Shown piece by piece: positions 1 to 9,569 of a DNA stretch of 64,000 bases; positions within the stretch are counted from its first letter, which is position 1; the number at the start of each line of letters is the position of its first letter. The stretch lies in NCBI RefSeq assembly GCF_015679185.1, contig NZ_CP064939.1:2170001-2234000 (forward strand), written 5' to 3'. The notes beneath the pieces are model-generated. The model did no database searches, was not told where the DNA came from, and was given only the letters and a program-made list of their open reading frames with translations. The position numbers and the translations under genes were made by a program. This DNA comes from Pedobacter endophyticus. Lineage in GTDB: Bacteria > Bacteroidota > Bacteroidia > Sphingobacteriales > Sphingobacteriaceae.

Positions 1-1
1 A

Positions 2-868
2 GGTAAATATTCCAAAACGGAGATTATTAAGATCATGAGAAAACACGGATACAAATGTGCCTATGTTTCATCAGAAAAAACATCGTTAAAAGACATTGCG
101 CCCGAAACGCAGTTTATCGCCATTGCCGGAGGCGATGGAACGATCCGCAAAACCATTATGAACTTATTGAACAAAAAGCTTAAGTTTAAAAGACCCATTG
201 CCCTTTTGCCTTTCGGAACCGCCAACAATATTGCAACCTCTTTGGGAATTAATGAGGATGTTAGCAAAAATGTGTCGACCTGGGACAACTACAAATTGCG
301 CAATTTCGACGTAGGACAAGTGATCGGCTTGAACGAGGCTGCCTATTTTATTGAAGCGCTCGGATTCGGCCTTTTTCCAAAACTGATTGCTACGCTTGAT
401 GAACTCGATACTGAGCATATTGAGCATGCCGACGATGAGTTTAAGCTCGCTTTATCTGAATTATTGAAAATTACCCGCTCCTACCCCGCTATTAAATGTA
501 GGGTTTCGATAGACGACAAAGTGATAGACGACGAATGTTTAATGGTTGAAGTGATGAACATTTCGAGACTGGGGCCAAATTTAAAGCTCAGCGAAAAGGC
601 CGACCCGGGCGATGGTTTTTTCGACGTGATTATTGTGCCGGCAAGCAAGCGAAAGGTGATGGAAAAATATATTAAAGATGTTATTGATGGCAAAACGCCA
701 ACTTTTCCTATAAAACCCATTCAGGCGAAAACGTTAACCATTAACTGGGAAGGAAAAGATATGCACGTAGACGATGAAATTAAAAATGAAGGCAGCGCCT
801 ATGAGGTGCAAATTGCACTACTTCACAGCTTATTAGAAATAATTGTAAACAGAAATGCACTTGCTTAA
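2..868 (+). CDS. Diacylglycerol kinase-like lipid kinase, 5' end outside window
   Basis: The reading frame is open from base 2, so the start codon lies upstream; only the N-terminal nucleotide-binding segment is missing. The visible part has the DAGK catalytic hallmark GGDGT (IAIAGGDGTIRKTI), then a PFGTANN segment that matches the family's substrate/nucleotide loop, and a C-terminal beta-rich lobe with DDEI near the end. Members of the DAGK/YegS/BmrU family phosphorylate diacylglycerol or related lipids at the inner membrane face with ATP. The exact lipid substrate cannot be read from sequence. It ends 45 nt before the small gene at 914 on the same strand. The family call is firm; the substrate is inference. 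Confidence 0.85.
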   Translation, partial: GKYSKTEIIKIMRKHGYKCAYVSSEKTSLKDIAPETQFIAIAGGDGTIRKTIMNLLNKKLKFKRPIALLPFGTANNIATSLGINEDVSKNVSTWDNYKLRNFDVGQVIGLNEAAYFIEALGFGLFPKLIATLDELDTEHIEHADDEFKLALSELLKITRSYPAIKCRVSIDDKVIDDECLMVEVMNISRLGPNLKLSEKADPGDGFFDVIIVPASKRKVMEKYIKDVIDGKTPTFPIKPIQAKTLTINWEGKDMHVDDEIKNEGSAYEVQIALLHSLLEIIVNRNALA

Positions 869-913
869 CGCAATTTCATCCGCAAACTTCTGCTTTTTTA
901 ATACTTTTACCGC

Positions 914-1096
914 ATGATAAGATTAAACAACGATACACCCGACGATGTGCTGCAGGAAGTAAAAATCGGCGATATGGTGACCGATACGTTCAGCAAAACG
1001 GGTTTGGTCGAAAGTATCGACATAGATGATGATAGCCTGTACAAGATATACCAGTTCCATCTGATTACAGGCAGAACCATTACTGTAAAAAAATAA
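914..1096 (+). CDS. Small conserved-looking hypothetical protein (60 aa)
   Basis: I do not recognise a named family. The product is 60 residues, acidic in the middle (DIDDDS), with no signal peptide or membrane segment. It reads like a compact beta-strand domain (KIGDMVTDTFSKTGLVESIDI then YQFHLITGRTITVKK), similar in style to small KOW/SH3-like folds, but that is only an impression. It follows the lipid-kinase gene by 45 nt on the same strand and may be co-transcribed. The codon use and clean start (cgcATG) look like a real gene. A REP-type palindrome begins 5 nt after its stop codon. Confidence 0.6.
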   Translation: MIRLNNDTPDDVLQEVKIGDMVTDTFSKTGLVESIDIDDDSLYKIYQFHLITGRTITVKK

Positions 1097-1101
1097 TAAT
1101 T

Positions 1102-1121
1102 CCGTTGACTGAAGTCAACGG
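1102..1121. repeat. REP-like palindrome, copy 1
   Basis: CCGTTGACTGAAGTCAACGG is an 8-bp inverted repeat around TGAA, followed by GCAATGA. The same 20 bases plus GCAATGA recur at 41779, upstream of rpiA. Here it sits between convergent genes (small hypothetical on plus, Nudix on minus), 5 nt after the plus-strand stop. It could work as a transcript-end stem-loop, but it lacks a T-tract. Confidence 0.7.
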
Positions 1122-1173
1122 CAATGAATTTGCCCCGCCTTTGCCGTCAGTTTCAACTCACGGATAACTTGCT

Positions 1174-1629
1174 TTATCCCAATATCGAAACCAGTTCATC
1201 CAGAAGTGCAATTTGCCGGTCTCTGATTTTTTTCACAGCAGTTTCATAGTCGAACCAATCCCCCCGATCTACCTCAACAAAGTGCTGTTTTTTACCCGAT
1301 TTCGGCGGCCATTCCATTTCAAACGTATTGCTTGTTACAGTCTTTGCGTCGATATCGCCCTCCACCGCCCAGCACAAAACCTGCTTCCCTCCTTTCTGCA
1401 CAATCGGGCTGAGTTCAATAAATTTTCCATCAATTTTGGTTCCAACTTCCTCTTCAAACTCCCTTCTTGCAGCTTTCAGTGGTTCTTCGTTTTCATCGAG
1501 TTCACCTTTGGGGATAGACCAAACGCCTAAGTCTTTTTTCGTAAAGAAAGGTCCTCCCGGGTGGGTCAAAAAAAATTCCACCACTTCGTTTACTCTGCGA
1601 AAAAGTAAAATTCCAGCACTTTTTTTCAT
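1174..1629 (-). CDS. Nudix hydrolase
   Basis: 151-residue single-domain Nudix protein. The Nudix box reads G-x5-E-x7-REFEEEVG (GELDENEEPLKAARREFEEE...), with the REUXEE metal-binding glutamates intact. The N-terminus MKKSAGILLFRR and the PGGPFFTKKDLGVWSIPKG segment match the subfamily often annotated as MutT/DATP-pyrophosphohydrolase-like. Such enzymes hydrolyse nucleoside diphosphate-X compounds with Mg2+, and the specific substrate is not readable here. The start lies 3 nt after the stop codon of the upstream cytidine deaminase on the same strand, so the two very likely form a nucleotide-clean-up operon. Confidence 0.9.
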   Translation of the reverse strand: MKKSAGILLFRRVNEVVEFFLTHPGGPFFTKKDLGVWSIPKGELDENEEPLKAARREFEEEVGTKIDGKFIELSPIVQKGGKQVLCWAVEGDIDAKTVTSNTFEMEWPPKSGKKQHFVEVDRGDWFDYETAVKKIRDRQIALLDELVSILG

Positions 1630-1632
1630 GGT

Positions 1633-2130
1633 TTAAGGTTTTACTGCGCTCAATCGATCTTCAACAAAAGCAAAAGGCAATAAGCTCTTTATGCTGGACA
1701 CTTTCAAAACCTCACCACCAATGCAATAAAAAATTACCTCGATGGGCGAATTTTGCTTACGCTCAAACTCGGCCATTACCTGCAAACAACCTCCGCAAGA
1801 AGTTACGGGCTTTACGATTTCAAAATCATCAGTTTGCGCCGTTATCGCCATGCTTTCGATAACAGCGTTTGGAAAACTGGCACCAATTGTAAATAGCGCA
1901 ACACGTTCAGCACATAGCCCTGAGGGATACGCAATGTTTTCCTGATTACTGCCTAAAACCGTCTCGCCAGAAGTTAACCGAACAGCTGTGCCTACCCTAA
2001 ACCGCGAATATGGCGAATATGAATTTGCAAGGGCATCTTCAGCCAACTTGCATAACGAAAAATCCATCTTGCTCAGCTCATCAACGCCGGCATATTGTTC
2101 AAAATTTATAGTTAAATCTATCGAAGTCAT
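1633..2130 (-). CDS. cdd: Cytidine deaminase
   Basis: 165 aa, a normal length for the homotetrameric class plus a short N-terminal extension. It has the zinc signature GLCAERVAL (catalytic Glu plus one Cys ligand) and the second motif SCGGCLQV giving two more Cys ligands. The usual PCGxCRQ is altered to SCGGCLQ, so the Arg is replaced by Leu. SPYSRFRVGTAV matches the substrate-pocket strand. It deaminates cytidine/deoxycytidine to uridine in pyrimidine salvage. It is the first gene of a two-gene unit with the Nudix hydrolase and is divergent from tamB, with about 140 nt between them. Confidence 0.93.
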   Translation of the reverse strand: MTSIDLTINFEQYAGVDELSKMDFSLCKLAEDALANSYSPYSRFRVGTAVRLTSGETVLGSNQENIAYPSGLCAERVALFTIGASFPNAVIESMAITAQTDDFEIVKPVTSCGGCLQVMAEFERKQNSPIEVIFYCIGGEVLKVSSIKSLLPFAFVEDRLSAVKP

Positions 2131-2270
2131 TCTATTTAGTTAAACCGCATTGTTAAATTTTGCGGCAAGCTGAACAATTTAGTTTATTTTTTGTATTTAT
2201 AATAAATGTGTCAATAATTAAATTTAATGGCATGCTTTTAGCATTTAACAATCACCAAACATGATCAGCT

Positions 2271-5200
2271 TTGAATAAATACGTACGCAAAAGTCTCAAA
2301 ATTTTACTTTGGGTTATCGCATCAATTATTATACTAATAGTTGGCATCGCCCTTTCGCTAAATATCCCTGCAGTGCAAAACTTTGTAAAGGGAAAGGCCA
2401 TTAATTACCTGAAAACCAAAACCAAAACCGAGATCAGCCTTGAAAGCATCAAGATTGCTTTGCCGAAAGATGTGGTCTTAAATAAATTTTATATCGAAGA
2501 TTTAAAAGGTGATACACTGCTCTATGCCGAAAAGCTCGCTGTGGATATCAGCTTGTTTAAGTTGCTGAAAAACACCGTTGAGGTAAACAATATTGAACTA
2601 AAAAATATACGGGCAAACGTAAAAAGGGTCAACCCCGATACGACCTTCAATTTTTCTTTTTTAGTTGATGCTTTCATGAGTGAGGAGAAAAAACCTGAAG
2701 AAAAGGTTACTCAGGATACGTCCTCGACGCTTAAATTTTCAATCGATAAAATTTCTCTCGAAGATATTGGCATCACCTATCGCGATGATGTTGCCGGAAA
2801 CAATGTAAAACTTTATCTCGGCGCCTTAAAAACCAAGCTTAAAACATTCGATTTAGCTGATCAGCATTATGTTATACGCGATTTAAACCTAAGCAACACC
2901 TCTTTACGCTACCTTCAACAGAAACCGCTAACGCAACTCGTACAGCACATTACCAACAGTGTAGATAGCGCCGAAAAAGAAACTGGCAAGTTGCCTACCA
3001 TTGAAGTCGAAAATTTTGCTTTCAATAATGTTAAGGTGAATTACGACGATCAGATTTCGACCACAAAAGCGGTTGCAGATGTGAACGACCTCGGCCTTGT
3101 AAACCTGAAAGTTGACCTAACGAACAGTAAATATACCGTTGGCGATGCGCATTTAAACAAATCAAATATTCTGTTTGCATTTAAACCTGCGCCCAGCAAC
3201 GATCTGAAAAAAGTTAAGGATACGGTAGCGCCAGAGGCATCGCCACTCGGATTAACAATCAAAAACATCAGTTTAGCCGATAATAATTTCCAGTTTGATA
3301 ATTTAGGTGCCAAACCTGCGCCAAAGGGGATGGACTTTAATCACCTTAAAATTACAGGCTTGAATTTTGGCGCTGCCGATATCAGTTACAGTGCCGCTGG
3401 CATAAAAGCCAACGTTAAAAATGGCTCGCTAAAAGAGAAAAGTGGCTTTGCCTTAAATGAATTAAAGGGAAATGCGGTTTACAATGATAAACAAATTAAG
3501 CTGAGCGATTTTGTGCTTAAAACGCCAAATACAACCATTGAGAACGCAACAGAACTGAACTTTACATCGATGGATGATTTAACCAAACATCCTGAACGTG
3601 TAAAGCTGGCACTAAACTTTAAAAACACCGTAATTGGTCTTAAAGATGCCAGCTATTTCAGCGATGCCTTGCCAGCCAACTATCGCAACGAAAAAATTAA
3701 GCTTAATGCCGATGTGAATGGATATTTAAATAACCTGAACATACCACGCCTGCAAATAAGCGGCTTAAAAAATACGCAAATCGACATCAGCGGTACAGCT
3801 AAAGGCTTGCCGGATGTTAATAAGGCTTACCTCGATTTAAACATTAAAAAGGTGCATGTTACCAAAAGTGATATTTTGGTAGCCGTACCGAAAAAGTCCT
3901 TACCGCCAACTATCGAATTGCCAAATGTAATTGATGCAAAAGGTAAGTTTAAGGGATCGATGACAGATTTTAACACCAACCTGAACGTGCAAACAGATAT
4001 GGGTGGCGCTGTTTTAAATGCGGTAATGAAAGGCCCTAAAGGCAGGGAAAATTACAAAGCTGATGTTGCATTGAACAATTTCAATGTGGGTAGGTTACTA
4101 AAAATGCAACCCAAACTGGGGCGTGTTTCTGCAAAGGCCAACGTTTCCGGAACCGGTTTAGATCCGAAAAAGATCAGCGCAAAGTTTAATGCCAAAGTAA
4201 TCAGCGCTTATTACAACCAATACACTTATAAAAATTTAAATCTTGCAGGAACATACTCGGCGCAAAACATAGCCATAAAAGGTAGTATGCCCGATGCTAA
4301 TGCAAATTTCGACTTAAATGCAAAAGTAAACCTTGCGGGAAAATACCCATCGGTTAAGGCCAATTTAGACTTAAAACAGCTTGATCTCCAGGCGCTTCAC
4401 TTTAGCCCGACAGTTTTAACAGCCGCCGGATTGATCAAGGTTGATCTGCCAACCGCTGATGCAGATTACCTAAATGGTGCTGTTGACATTACTGGCTTAC
4501 AAATTGTAAAAGACAAACAGAAACTTGATGTCGACACCATTTCTGTTAGGGCGAAATCTACTGCCACAGCAAACGAGTTGACCTTAAAATCTGAAATCTT
4601 ATCTGCAAAAATTGATGGTAAATATCAGTTAACTAAAGTTGGAAGCGCAATTATTAACGAAATAAACAAATATTACGCCTTTGGCGAGGTAACTAAAATT
4701 CCCGATCAACGTGTTAGGTTTGCGGTACAGGTTTACGACTCTAAATTGTTGAAAAACTTTGTTCCCGAGCTAACCACTTTTAAGAAATCGGAGTTTTACG
4801 GATTGATTGATACGCAAAAAGACAGCCTTCAAATCAGGGGGAACTTTCCGCAGGTTGTTTATGGCGATTTTAAAGTAGATACAACCGTTTTAAATATCAA
4901 TAACGATAACAACAAGCTCGAATACGCCTTAACCGTTAAAGGTTTAACAAGCCCATCTATTTCACTTTTTAATACCGAAATCAGTGGCGATGCGGCCAAT
5001 AACGTACTTGGGGTAAACATTTTTCTACGCGACAGGCAGTTGAAAGACAAGTATGTTATCGGTGGAACTTTCCAATCGATTAATAAGGATTTTAAATTCA
5101 CGCTCGATCCGCAAAAACTGTTACTAGACTACCAAAAATGGGTAGTTTCGCAAAATAACTACATCCAGTTTGGCCAATCGGGTATATTGGTTAATCAGTT

Positions 5201-7262
5201 CGAAATTAGCAATAGTGGCCAATCGCTCGCTATAAACAGCAACCCTACGCAGCCCAATGCACCGCTAACAGTTAATTTTAAGGATTTTCAGCTGGAAACA
5301 TTAACAAAATTTGCAGAAACCGATACCACATTAGTTGGCGGACGGTTAAACGGAACAGCAAATGTTAAAGACTTAGCATCGACACCAAAATTTGAGGCCA
5401 ATTTAACGATCGATCAGTTACGCTATCAAAAAGATCAATTGGGCACCTTGCGCTTAGCAGTAAATAATAATACCGAAAATGCTTTTGAAGTGAATGCAGC
5501 ATTAACCGGCGTACACGAGCTAAGGGTAAACGGGTTTTATTACACCGGGCCGAAAAGTGCGTTAGACTTAAAGGTAAACATCGATAAAATTGACATGAAG
5601 AGCGTAGAAAGCCTTTCGCAAGGTCAATTAAAGAACGGTACCGGAACCGTGTCGGGTGAACTAAGTGTTAAAGGCCAAATAAGTGCGCCAAAAATTACTG
5701 GTGATATTGGTTTCAACAACGTTGGGGTAAATATTGCGTACGTAAACTCCTATTTCCGCATACCCAACGAAAAAATCTCGTTCAACAGCGAAGGAATTGC
5801 TTTCGATAATTTCACGCTGATCGATTCGCTAAATCAAAAGGCAACCATCGATGGTAAAATTTATACCACAGATTACAAAAACTATCGGTTTGGGCTTGAT
5901 ATTAATATGAATAATTTCAGGGCGTTAAACTCAACGGCGGCCGATAACGAAATGATTTACGGAACGGTTTTCTTAACCAGCCGCATCCGTGTTCGTGGCG
6001 ATTTAAACCAGCCCGATGTAAACATGGACGTTAAAGTAAACAAGGGAACCAAGTTTTTCTTTGCGTTGCCGGCAAACGATCCATCGGTAATTGATCAGGA
6101 AGGAATTGTTCAGTTTATTGATGCGGATGCGCCTCCGTTTAACGGTCAAAAAGCGTTAAAGGTAGATAGCTTAAGCAAATCGCCAATTAAGGGACTGAAC
6201 CTTGTTGCCACGGTAACAATCGATCCCGATGCAGAGCTCAATGTGATTGTAGACCCTGCCAATGGCGATAATTTAAAGGTTAAAGGTAATGCAGATTTAA
6301 ACGTGACGATTGATCCGAGCGGAAAAATTAGCATGACAGGCCGCTACGAAATAATCGATGGTTCGTACAGTTTAACACTGGCTGTAGTTAAAAAAGAGTT
6401 TAAGCTGGTGAAGGGAAGTACCATTGTTTGGACGGGAGAACCAACCTCGGCAAATGCCAATATTACCGCTTTGTACGAAGTTGAGGCCGCCCCTATCGAT
6501 TTACTAAACGAAGCAGACAATTACGTAGCCAAAACGAAACTTCCATTTCAGGTTTACTTAATGTTGAAGGGCGAATTGCTCAAACCTGTTATTTCATTTA
6601 GAATAGCCTTGCCCGAGGGCGAGGGCGGAACGCTGGCCACGGTAATTCAAACCAAGCTGATTAATGTAAACCGCGATCAGAACGAGTTGAATAAGCAGGT
6701 TTTTGCATTGCTTGCACTAAACAGATTTATTGCCAACAATCCGTTTGAGAGTTTGGCTGGCGGCGGTGGCGGCCTTTCAACACTTGCCCGATCTAGCGTG
6801 AGCAAATTGCTAACCGAGCAGCTGAACAATCTGGCATCCGATTTAATACAGGGTGTAGAGCTAAACTTTGGGGTAAATTCTTCCGAAGATTATTCTACAG
6901 GGTCGCTTGAGCAAAAAACAGATCTGGAAATTGGCTTGTCGAAAAAATTACTTAACGATAGGTTAACAATCACTGTTGGAAGTTCTTTCGGATTGGAAGG
7001 ACCGCAAACAGCTAATCAAAACTCATCCAACATTGCCGGTAACGTAAATATCGAATACGCATTATCGGCCGATGGCAGATACCGTTTAAGGGCCTATCGA
7101 AGAAACCAAACCGAAAGCGTTATTCAGGGCCAGATAGTAGAAACCGGACTAGGCTTTGCCCTGGTAATGGACTACAATAAATTTAGAGAGATATTCCAGA
7201 AGAAGAGACCAAAAAGAAACAGAAACATTGAACAAAAACGTAAAGATGAAACAACTAACTAG
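2271..7262 (+). CDS. tamB: TamB-family translocation/assembly module protein
   Basis: A very long protein (1663 aa) with an N-terminal transmembrane anchor at about residues 8-30 (ILLWVIASIIILIVGIALSL), a long beta-helical middle of repeated NxxGxA/DLNI strands, and a C-terminal DUF490/TamB domain (about 1300-1640). TamB spans the periplasm and works with an Omp85 partner in outer-membrane assembly or lipid transport. The start is TTG: an in-frame TGA lies 9 nt upstream and the nearby ATG at 2261 is out of frame. The next gene begins before this one stops, so the two are translationally coupled. Identity is firm; the precise cargo in Bacteroidota is not known from sequence. Confidence 0.92.
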   Translation: MNKYVRKSLKILLWVIASIIILIVGIALSLNIPAVQNFVKGKAINYLKTKTKTEISLESIKIALPKDVVLNKFYIEDLKGDTLLYAEKLAVDISLFKLLKNTVEVNNIELKNIRANVKRVNPDTTFNFSFLVDAFMSEEKKPEEKVTQDTSSTLKFSIDKISLEDIGITYRDDVAGNNVKLYLGALKTKLKTFDLADQHYVIRDLNLSNTSLRYLQQKPLTQLVQHITNSVDSAEKETGKLPTIEVENFAFNNVKVNYDDQISTTKAVADVNDLGLVNLKVDLTNSKYTVGDAHLNKSNILFAFKPAPSNDLKKVKDTVAPEASPLGLTIKNISLADNNFQFDNLGAKPAPKGMDFNHLKITGLNFGAADISYSAAGIKANVKNGSLKEKSGFALNELKGNAVYNDKQIKLSDFVLKTPNTTIENATELNFTSMDDLTKHPERVKLALNFKNTVIGLKDASYFSDALPANYRNEKIKLNADVNGYLNNLNIPRLQISGLKNTQIDISGTAKGLPDVNKAYLDLNIKKVHVTKSDILVAVPKKSLPPTIELPNVIDAKGKFKGSMTDFNTNLNVQTDMGGAVLNAVMKGPKGRENYKADVALNNFNVGRLLKMQPKLGRVSAKANVSGTGLDPKKISAKFNAKVISAYYNQYTYKNLNLAGTYSAQNIAIKGSMPDANANFDLNAKVNLAGKYPSVKANLDLKQLDLQALHFSPTVLTAAGLIKVDLPTADADYLNGAVDITGLQIVKDKQKLDVDTISVRAKSTATANELTLKSEILSAKIDGKYQLTKVGSAIINEINKYYAFGEVTKIPDQRVRFAVQVYDSKLLKNFVPELTTFKKSEFYGLIDTQKDSLQIRGNFPQVVYGDFKVDTTVLNINNDNNKLEYALTVKGLTSPSISLFNTEISGDAANNVLGVNIFLRDRQLKDKYVIGGTFQSINKDFKFTLDPQKLLLDYQKWVVSQNNYIQFGQSGILVNQFEISNSGQSLAINSNPTQPNAPLTVNFKDFQLETLTKFAETDTTLVGGRLNGTANVKDLASTPKFEANLTIDQLRYQKDQLGTLRLAVNNNTENAFEVNAALTGVHELRVNGFYYTGPKSALDLKVNIDKIDMKSVESLSQGQLKNGTGTVSGELSVKGQISAPKITGDIGFNNVGVNIAYVNSYFRIPNEKISFNSEGIAFDNFTLIDSLNQKATIDGKIYTTDYKNYRFGLDINMNNFRALNSTAADNEMIYGTVFLTSRIRVRGDLNQPDVNMDVKVNKGTKFFFALPANDPSVIDQEGIVQFIDADAPPFNGQKALKVDSLSKSPIKGLNLVATVTIDPDAELNVIVDPANGDNLKVKGNADLNVTIDPSGKISMTGRYEIIDGSYSLTLAVVKKEFKLVKGSTIVWTGEPTSANANITALYEVEAAPIDLLNEADNYVAKTKLPFQVYLMLKGELLKPVISFRIALPEGEGGTLATVIQTKLINVNRDQNELNKQVFALLALNRFIANNPFESLAGGGGGLSTLARSSVSKLLTEQLNNLASDLIQGVELNFGVNSSEDYSTGSLEQKTDLEIGLSKKLLNDRLTITVGSSFGLEGPQTANQNSSNIAGNVNIEYALSADGRYRLRAYRRNQTESVIQGQIVETGLGFALVMDYNKFREIFQKKRPKRNRNIEQKRKDETTN

Positions 7263-9561
7263 ACCAACAATATTTTTTCTGGCCTGCTTAGTTTGCGCTG
7301 GATGTAGCTCGACCAAAAATTTAAAACCAGGCCAGTTTTTATATACCGGCGCCGATATTAACATTAACCCAGATTCGGGAAAAAGAATTGCCGATCAAAA
7401 ACAGGTAAAGGCCGATTTGGAAAGTAAAACCCGACCGCGTCCGAACAAATCTATTTTAGGCATAAAATATAAACTGGGCATTTACAATTTAGCCGGAGAA
7501 CCCACAAAACCAAAGGGATTTAGAAACTGGCTAAGGAGACAGGGTGAACCGCCTGTATTGTTGAGCGAAGTAAAGCTGAGGTATAATAACGATGTTTTAA
7601 AAAGTTACCTCATTTCTCAGGGCTATTTACAGGCCGAGGTTACCGGCGATACGGTTACGCATGGAAAAAAAGGGAAAGCGATTTACACAGCAAATACCGG
7701 CGACCGCTATAAAATAAACAAAGTAACATTTCCACCAGATACAGGGGTGTTAACAAAGGTGATCAATGAAAATAAAGACAAAACACTTTTAAAAGTAGGC
7801 AATTTTTACGATCTGGATGTTTACAAAAATGAGCGGATCAGGATTGATAACGACCTGAAAGAGAAAGGTTATTTTTACTTCAGCCCCGATTATCTAATTC
7901 TTCAGGTGGATAGTACCATTGGCAATAATCTGGCTAATGTTACGGTAAAAGTGAAAGACATTGCTCCCGATGCGGGCCTCAAGCCTTACACCATCAAGGA
8001 AGTGAACATTTTTCCTAATTACTCGTTGAGACGCGACAGCGTTTTAAGAAATCTGAAACCTTTAGAATATAATGATTTCAAAATTTACGATAACCGCAAT
8101 ACGTTTAAACCGGGGCTTTTTGATCGTCTGGTGTTTTTTAAGAGAAACGAAGCCTACAACCGTAAAGACCATAACAAATCGCTAAACAGAATGGTGAACA
8201 TTGGGGCTTTTCAAGATGTAAGAATGGAATTTTTACCTGTTGACAGCTTTAAAAACAACCAGCTCGATTTGAACATTTTCCTCACGCCGCTAAAGAAAAA
8301 TTCACTCAGCTTTTCGGTCGTAGGAACCAGTAAATCGAACAATTTTGTGGGCTCTGAATTGAAGGTTACACAAACCACCCGAAATTTGTTTAGGGGCGCC
8401 GAGCAGTTGGATGTTAGCGTAAGCGGCGGTTTTGAAACACAGGTAAAAGGTACTTCGCAAGGGAAAAACTCACTTTCGTTAACTGGCGAGGCTAAGCTCA
8501 CTTTTCCACGATTTATTGTACCATTCTTCAAAGCAAACAGTACCAACTCATTTATTCCAAAAACCATTGCTACGTTGTCATATCAAATGATTAACAGAGG
8601 TTCTGAGTACACACTAAACGCATCAAAAGCAGAATTTGGTTACAATTTTAAAGAGAACCTTTATAAAGAGCATAACCTCAACCCGATCTCCATAAACTAT
8701 GTTTCAACAGGCTTTCCTAGCAAGCGTGTAGAAGATAGTCTCTTTGCGGTAAACCCGTTGCTTCGTTCTACGCTTGAAAACCAATTTATTATAGGAAGTA
8801 ACTATAACTTCACGTATACCAATCAAATGGAAGATAGCCGCCGGAACAACACCTATTTTTTCGGTGGAATAGAAACCGCAGGAAACGTTTGGGGCTTATT
8901 TACCAGTAAAAATAATGAAGGCAAACGCACCATATTGAATACGCCACTTACCCAGTTTATTAGGGCCGAGGCCGATTTACGCGATTACTATAAAATTACC
9001 CGAAGCTTAATTTGGGCAAACCGATTAAACGTGGGTTACGGCTATGCTTACGGCAATAGCACTTCACTCCCATTTGTTCGCCAGTTTTTTGCCGGCGGAA
9101 GTAACGATATTCGTGCCTTTGCAGCCCGCACCTTGGGCCCCGGAACGTACAGAGTACCCGAAGATGCAGTTTTTGCAGATCAAGGTGGCGACATTAAACT
9201 GATGCTTAACTCAGAGTTGAGATTTAAATTGGTAAGTATTTTATACGGTGCATTATTTGTTGATGCCGGAAATATCTGGTTGAGAAAAGAAGATGTAGGA
9301 AATCCGGCAACGGGCGACCCGGGCAGACCAGGATCAGAATTTAAATTTAAAAATGCTTTAAAAGAACTGGCCGTGGGTACCGGGGTTGGCTTACGTGTAG
9401 ACGCTTCGATTTTTGTTGTTCGTTTAGATGTTGCGTTTCCGGTTCGAAAACCGTACCTTCCAATTGGTCAGCGCTGGGTATTTGACGATGTCAATTTTGG
9501 CGACAAAGACTGGAGAAGAGATAACCTGATTTTTAATATCGGTATTGGGTACCCATTTTAA
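7246..9561 (+). CDS. tamL: TamL-type Omp85 outer-membrane lipoprotein (BamA/TamA superfamily)
   Basis: An ATG start at 7246 is preferred over an in-frame TTG at 7228 because it begins a clean lipoprotein signal, MKQLTRPTIFFLACLVCAGC, with SS after the Cys. It overlaps tamB by 17 nt. POTRA-like segments fill roughly residues 30-340 and a beta-barrel follows, ending in the aromatic residue typical of Omp85 proteins (GIGYPF). The LPFVRQFFAGGSNDIRAFAARTLGPG segment is the surface-antigen D15 signature region. A lipidated TamA is the form described for Bacteroidota as TamL, which pairs with TamB. The -3 residue of the lipobox is Cys rather than Leu, a slight deviation. Confidence 0.88.
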   Translation: MKQLTRPTIFFLACLVCAGCSSTKNLKPGQFLYTGADININPDSGKRIADQKQVKADLESKTRPRPNKSILGIKYKLGIYNLAGEPTKPKGFRNWLRRQGEPPVLLSEVKLRYNNDVLKSYLISQGYLQAEVTGDTVTHGKKGKAIYTANTGDRYKINKVTFPPDTGVLTKVINENKDKTLLKVGNFYDLDVYKNERIRIDNDLKEKGYFYFSPDYLILQVDSTIGNNLANVTVKVKDIAPDAGLKPYTIKEVNIFPNYSLRRDSVLRNLKPLEYNDFKIYDNRNTFKPGLFDRLVFFKRNEAYNRKDHNKSLNRMVNIGAFQDVRMEFLPVDSFKNNQLDLNIFLTPLKKNSLSFSVVGTSKSNNFVGSELKVTQTTRNLFRGAEQLDVSVSGGFETQVKGTSQGKNSLSLTGEAKLTFPRFIVPFFKANSTNSFIPKTIATLSYQMINRGSEYTLNASKAEFGYNFKENLYKEHNLNPISINYVSTGFPSKRVEDSLFAVNPLLRSTLENQFIIGSNYNFTYTNQMEDSRRNNTYFFGGIETAGNVWGLFTSKNNEGKRTILNTPLTQFIRAEADLRDYYKITRSLIWANRLNVGYGYAYGNSTSLPFVRQFFAGGSNDIRAFAARTLGPGTYRVPEDAVFADQGGDIKLMLNSELRFKLVSILYGALFVDAGNIWLRKEDVGNPATGDPGRPGSEFKFKNALKELAVGTGVGLRVDASIFVVRLDVAFPVRKPYLPIGQRWVFDDVNFGDKDWRRDNLIFNIGIGYPF

Positions 9562-9569
9562 TAGATATA

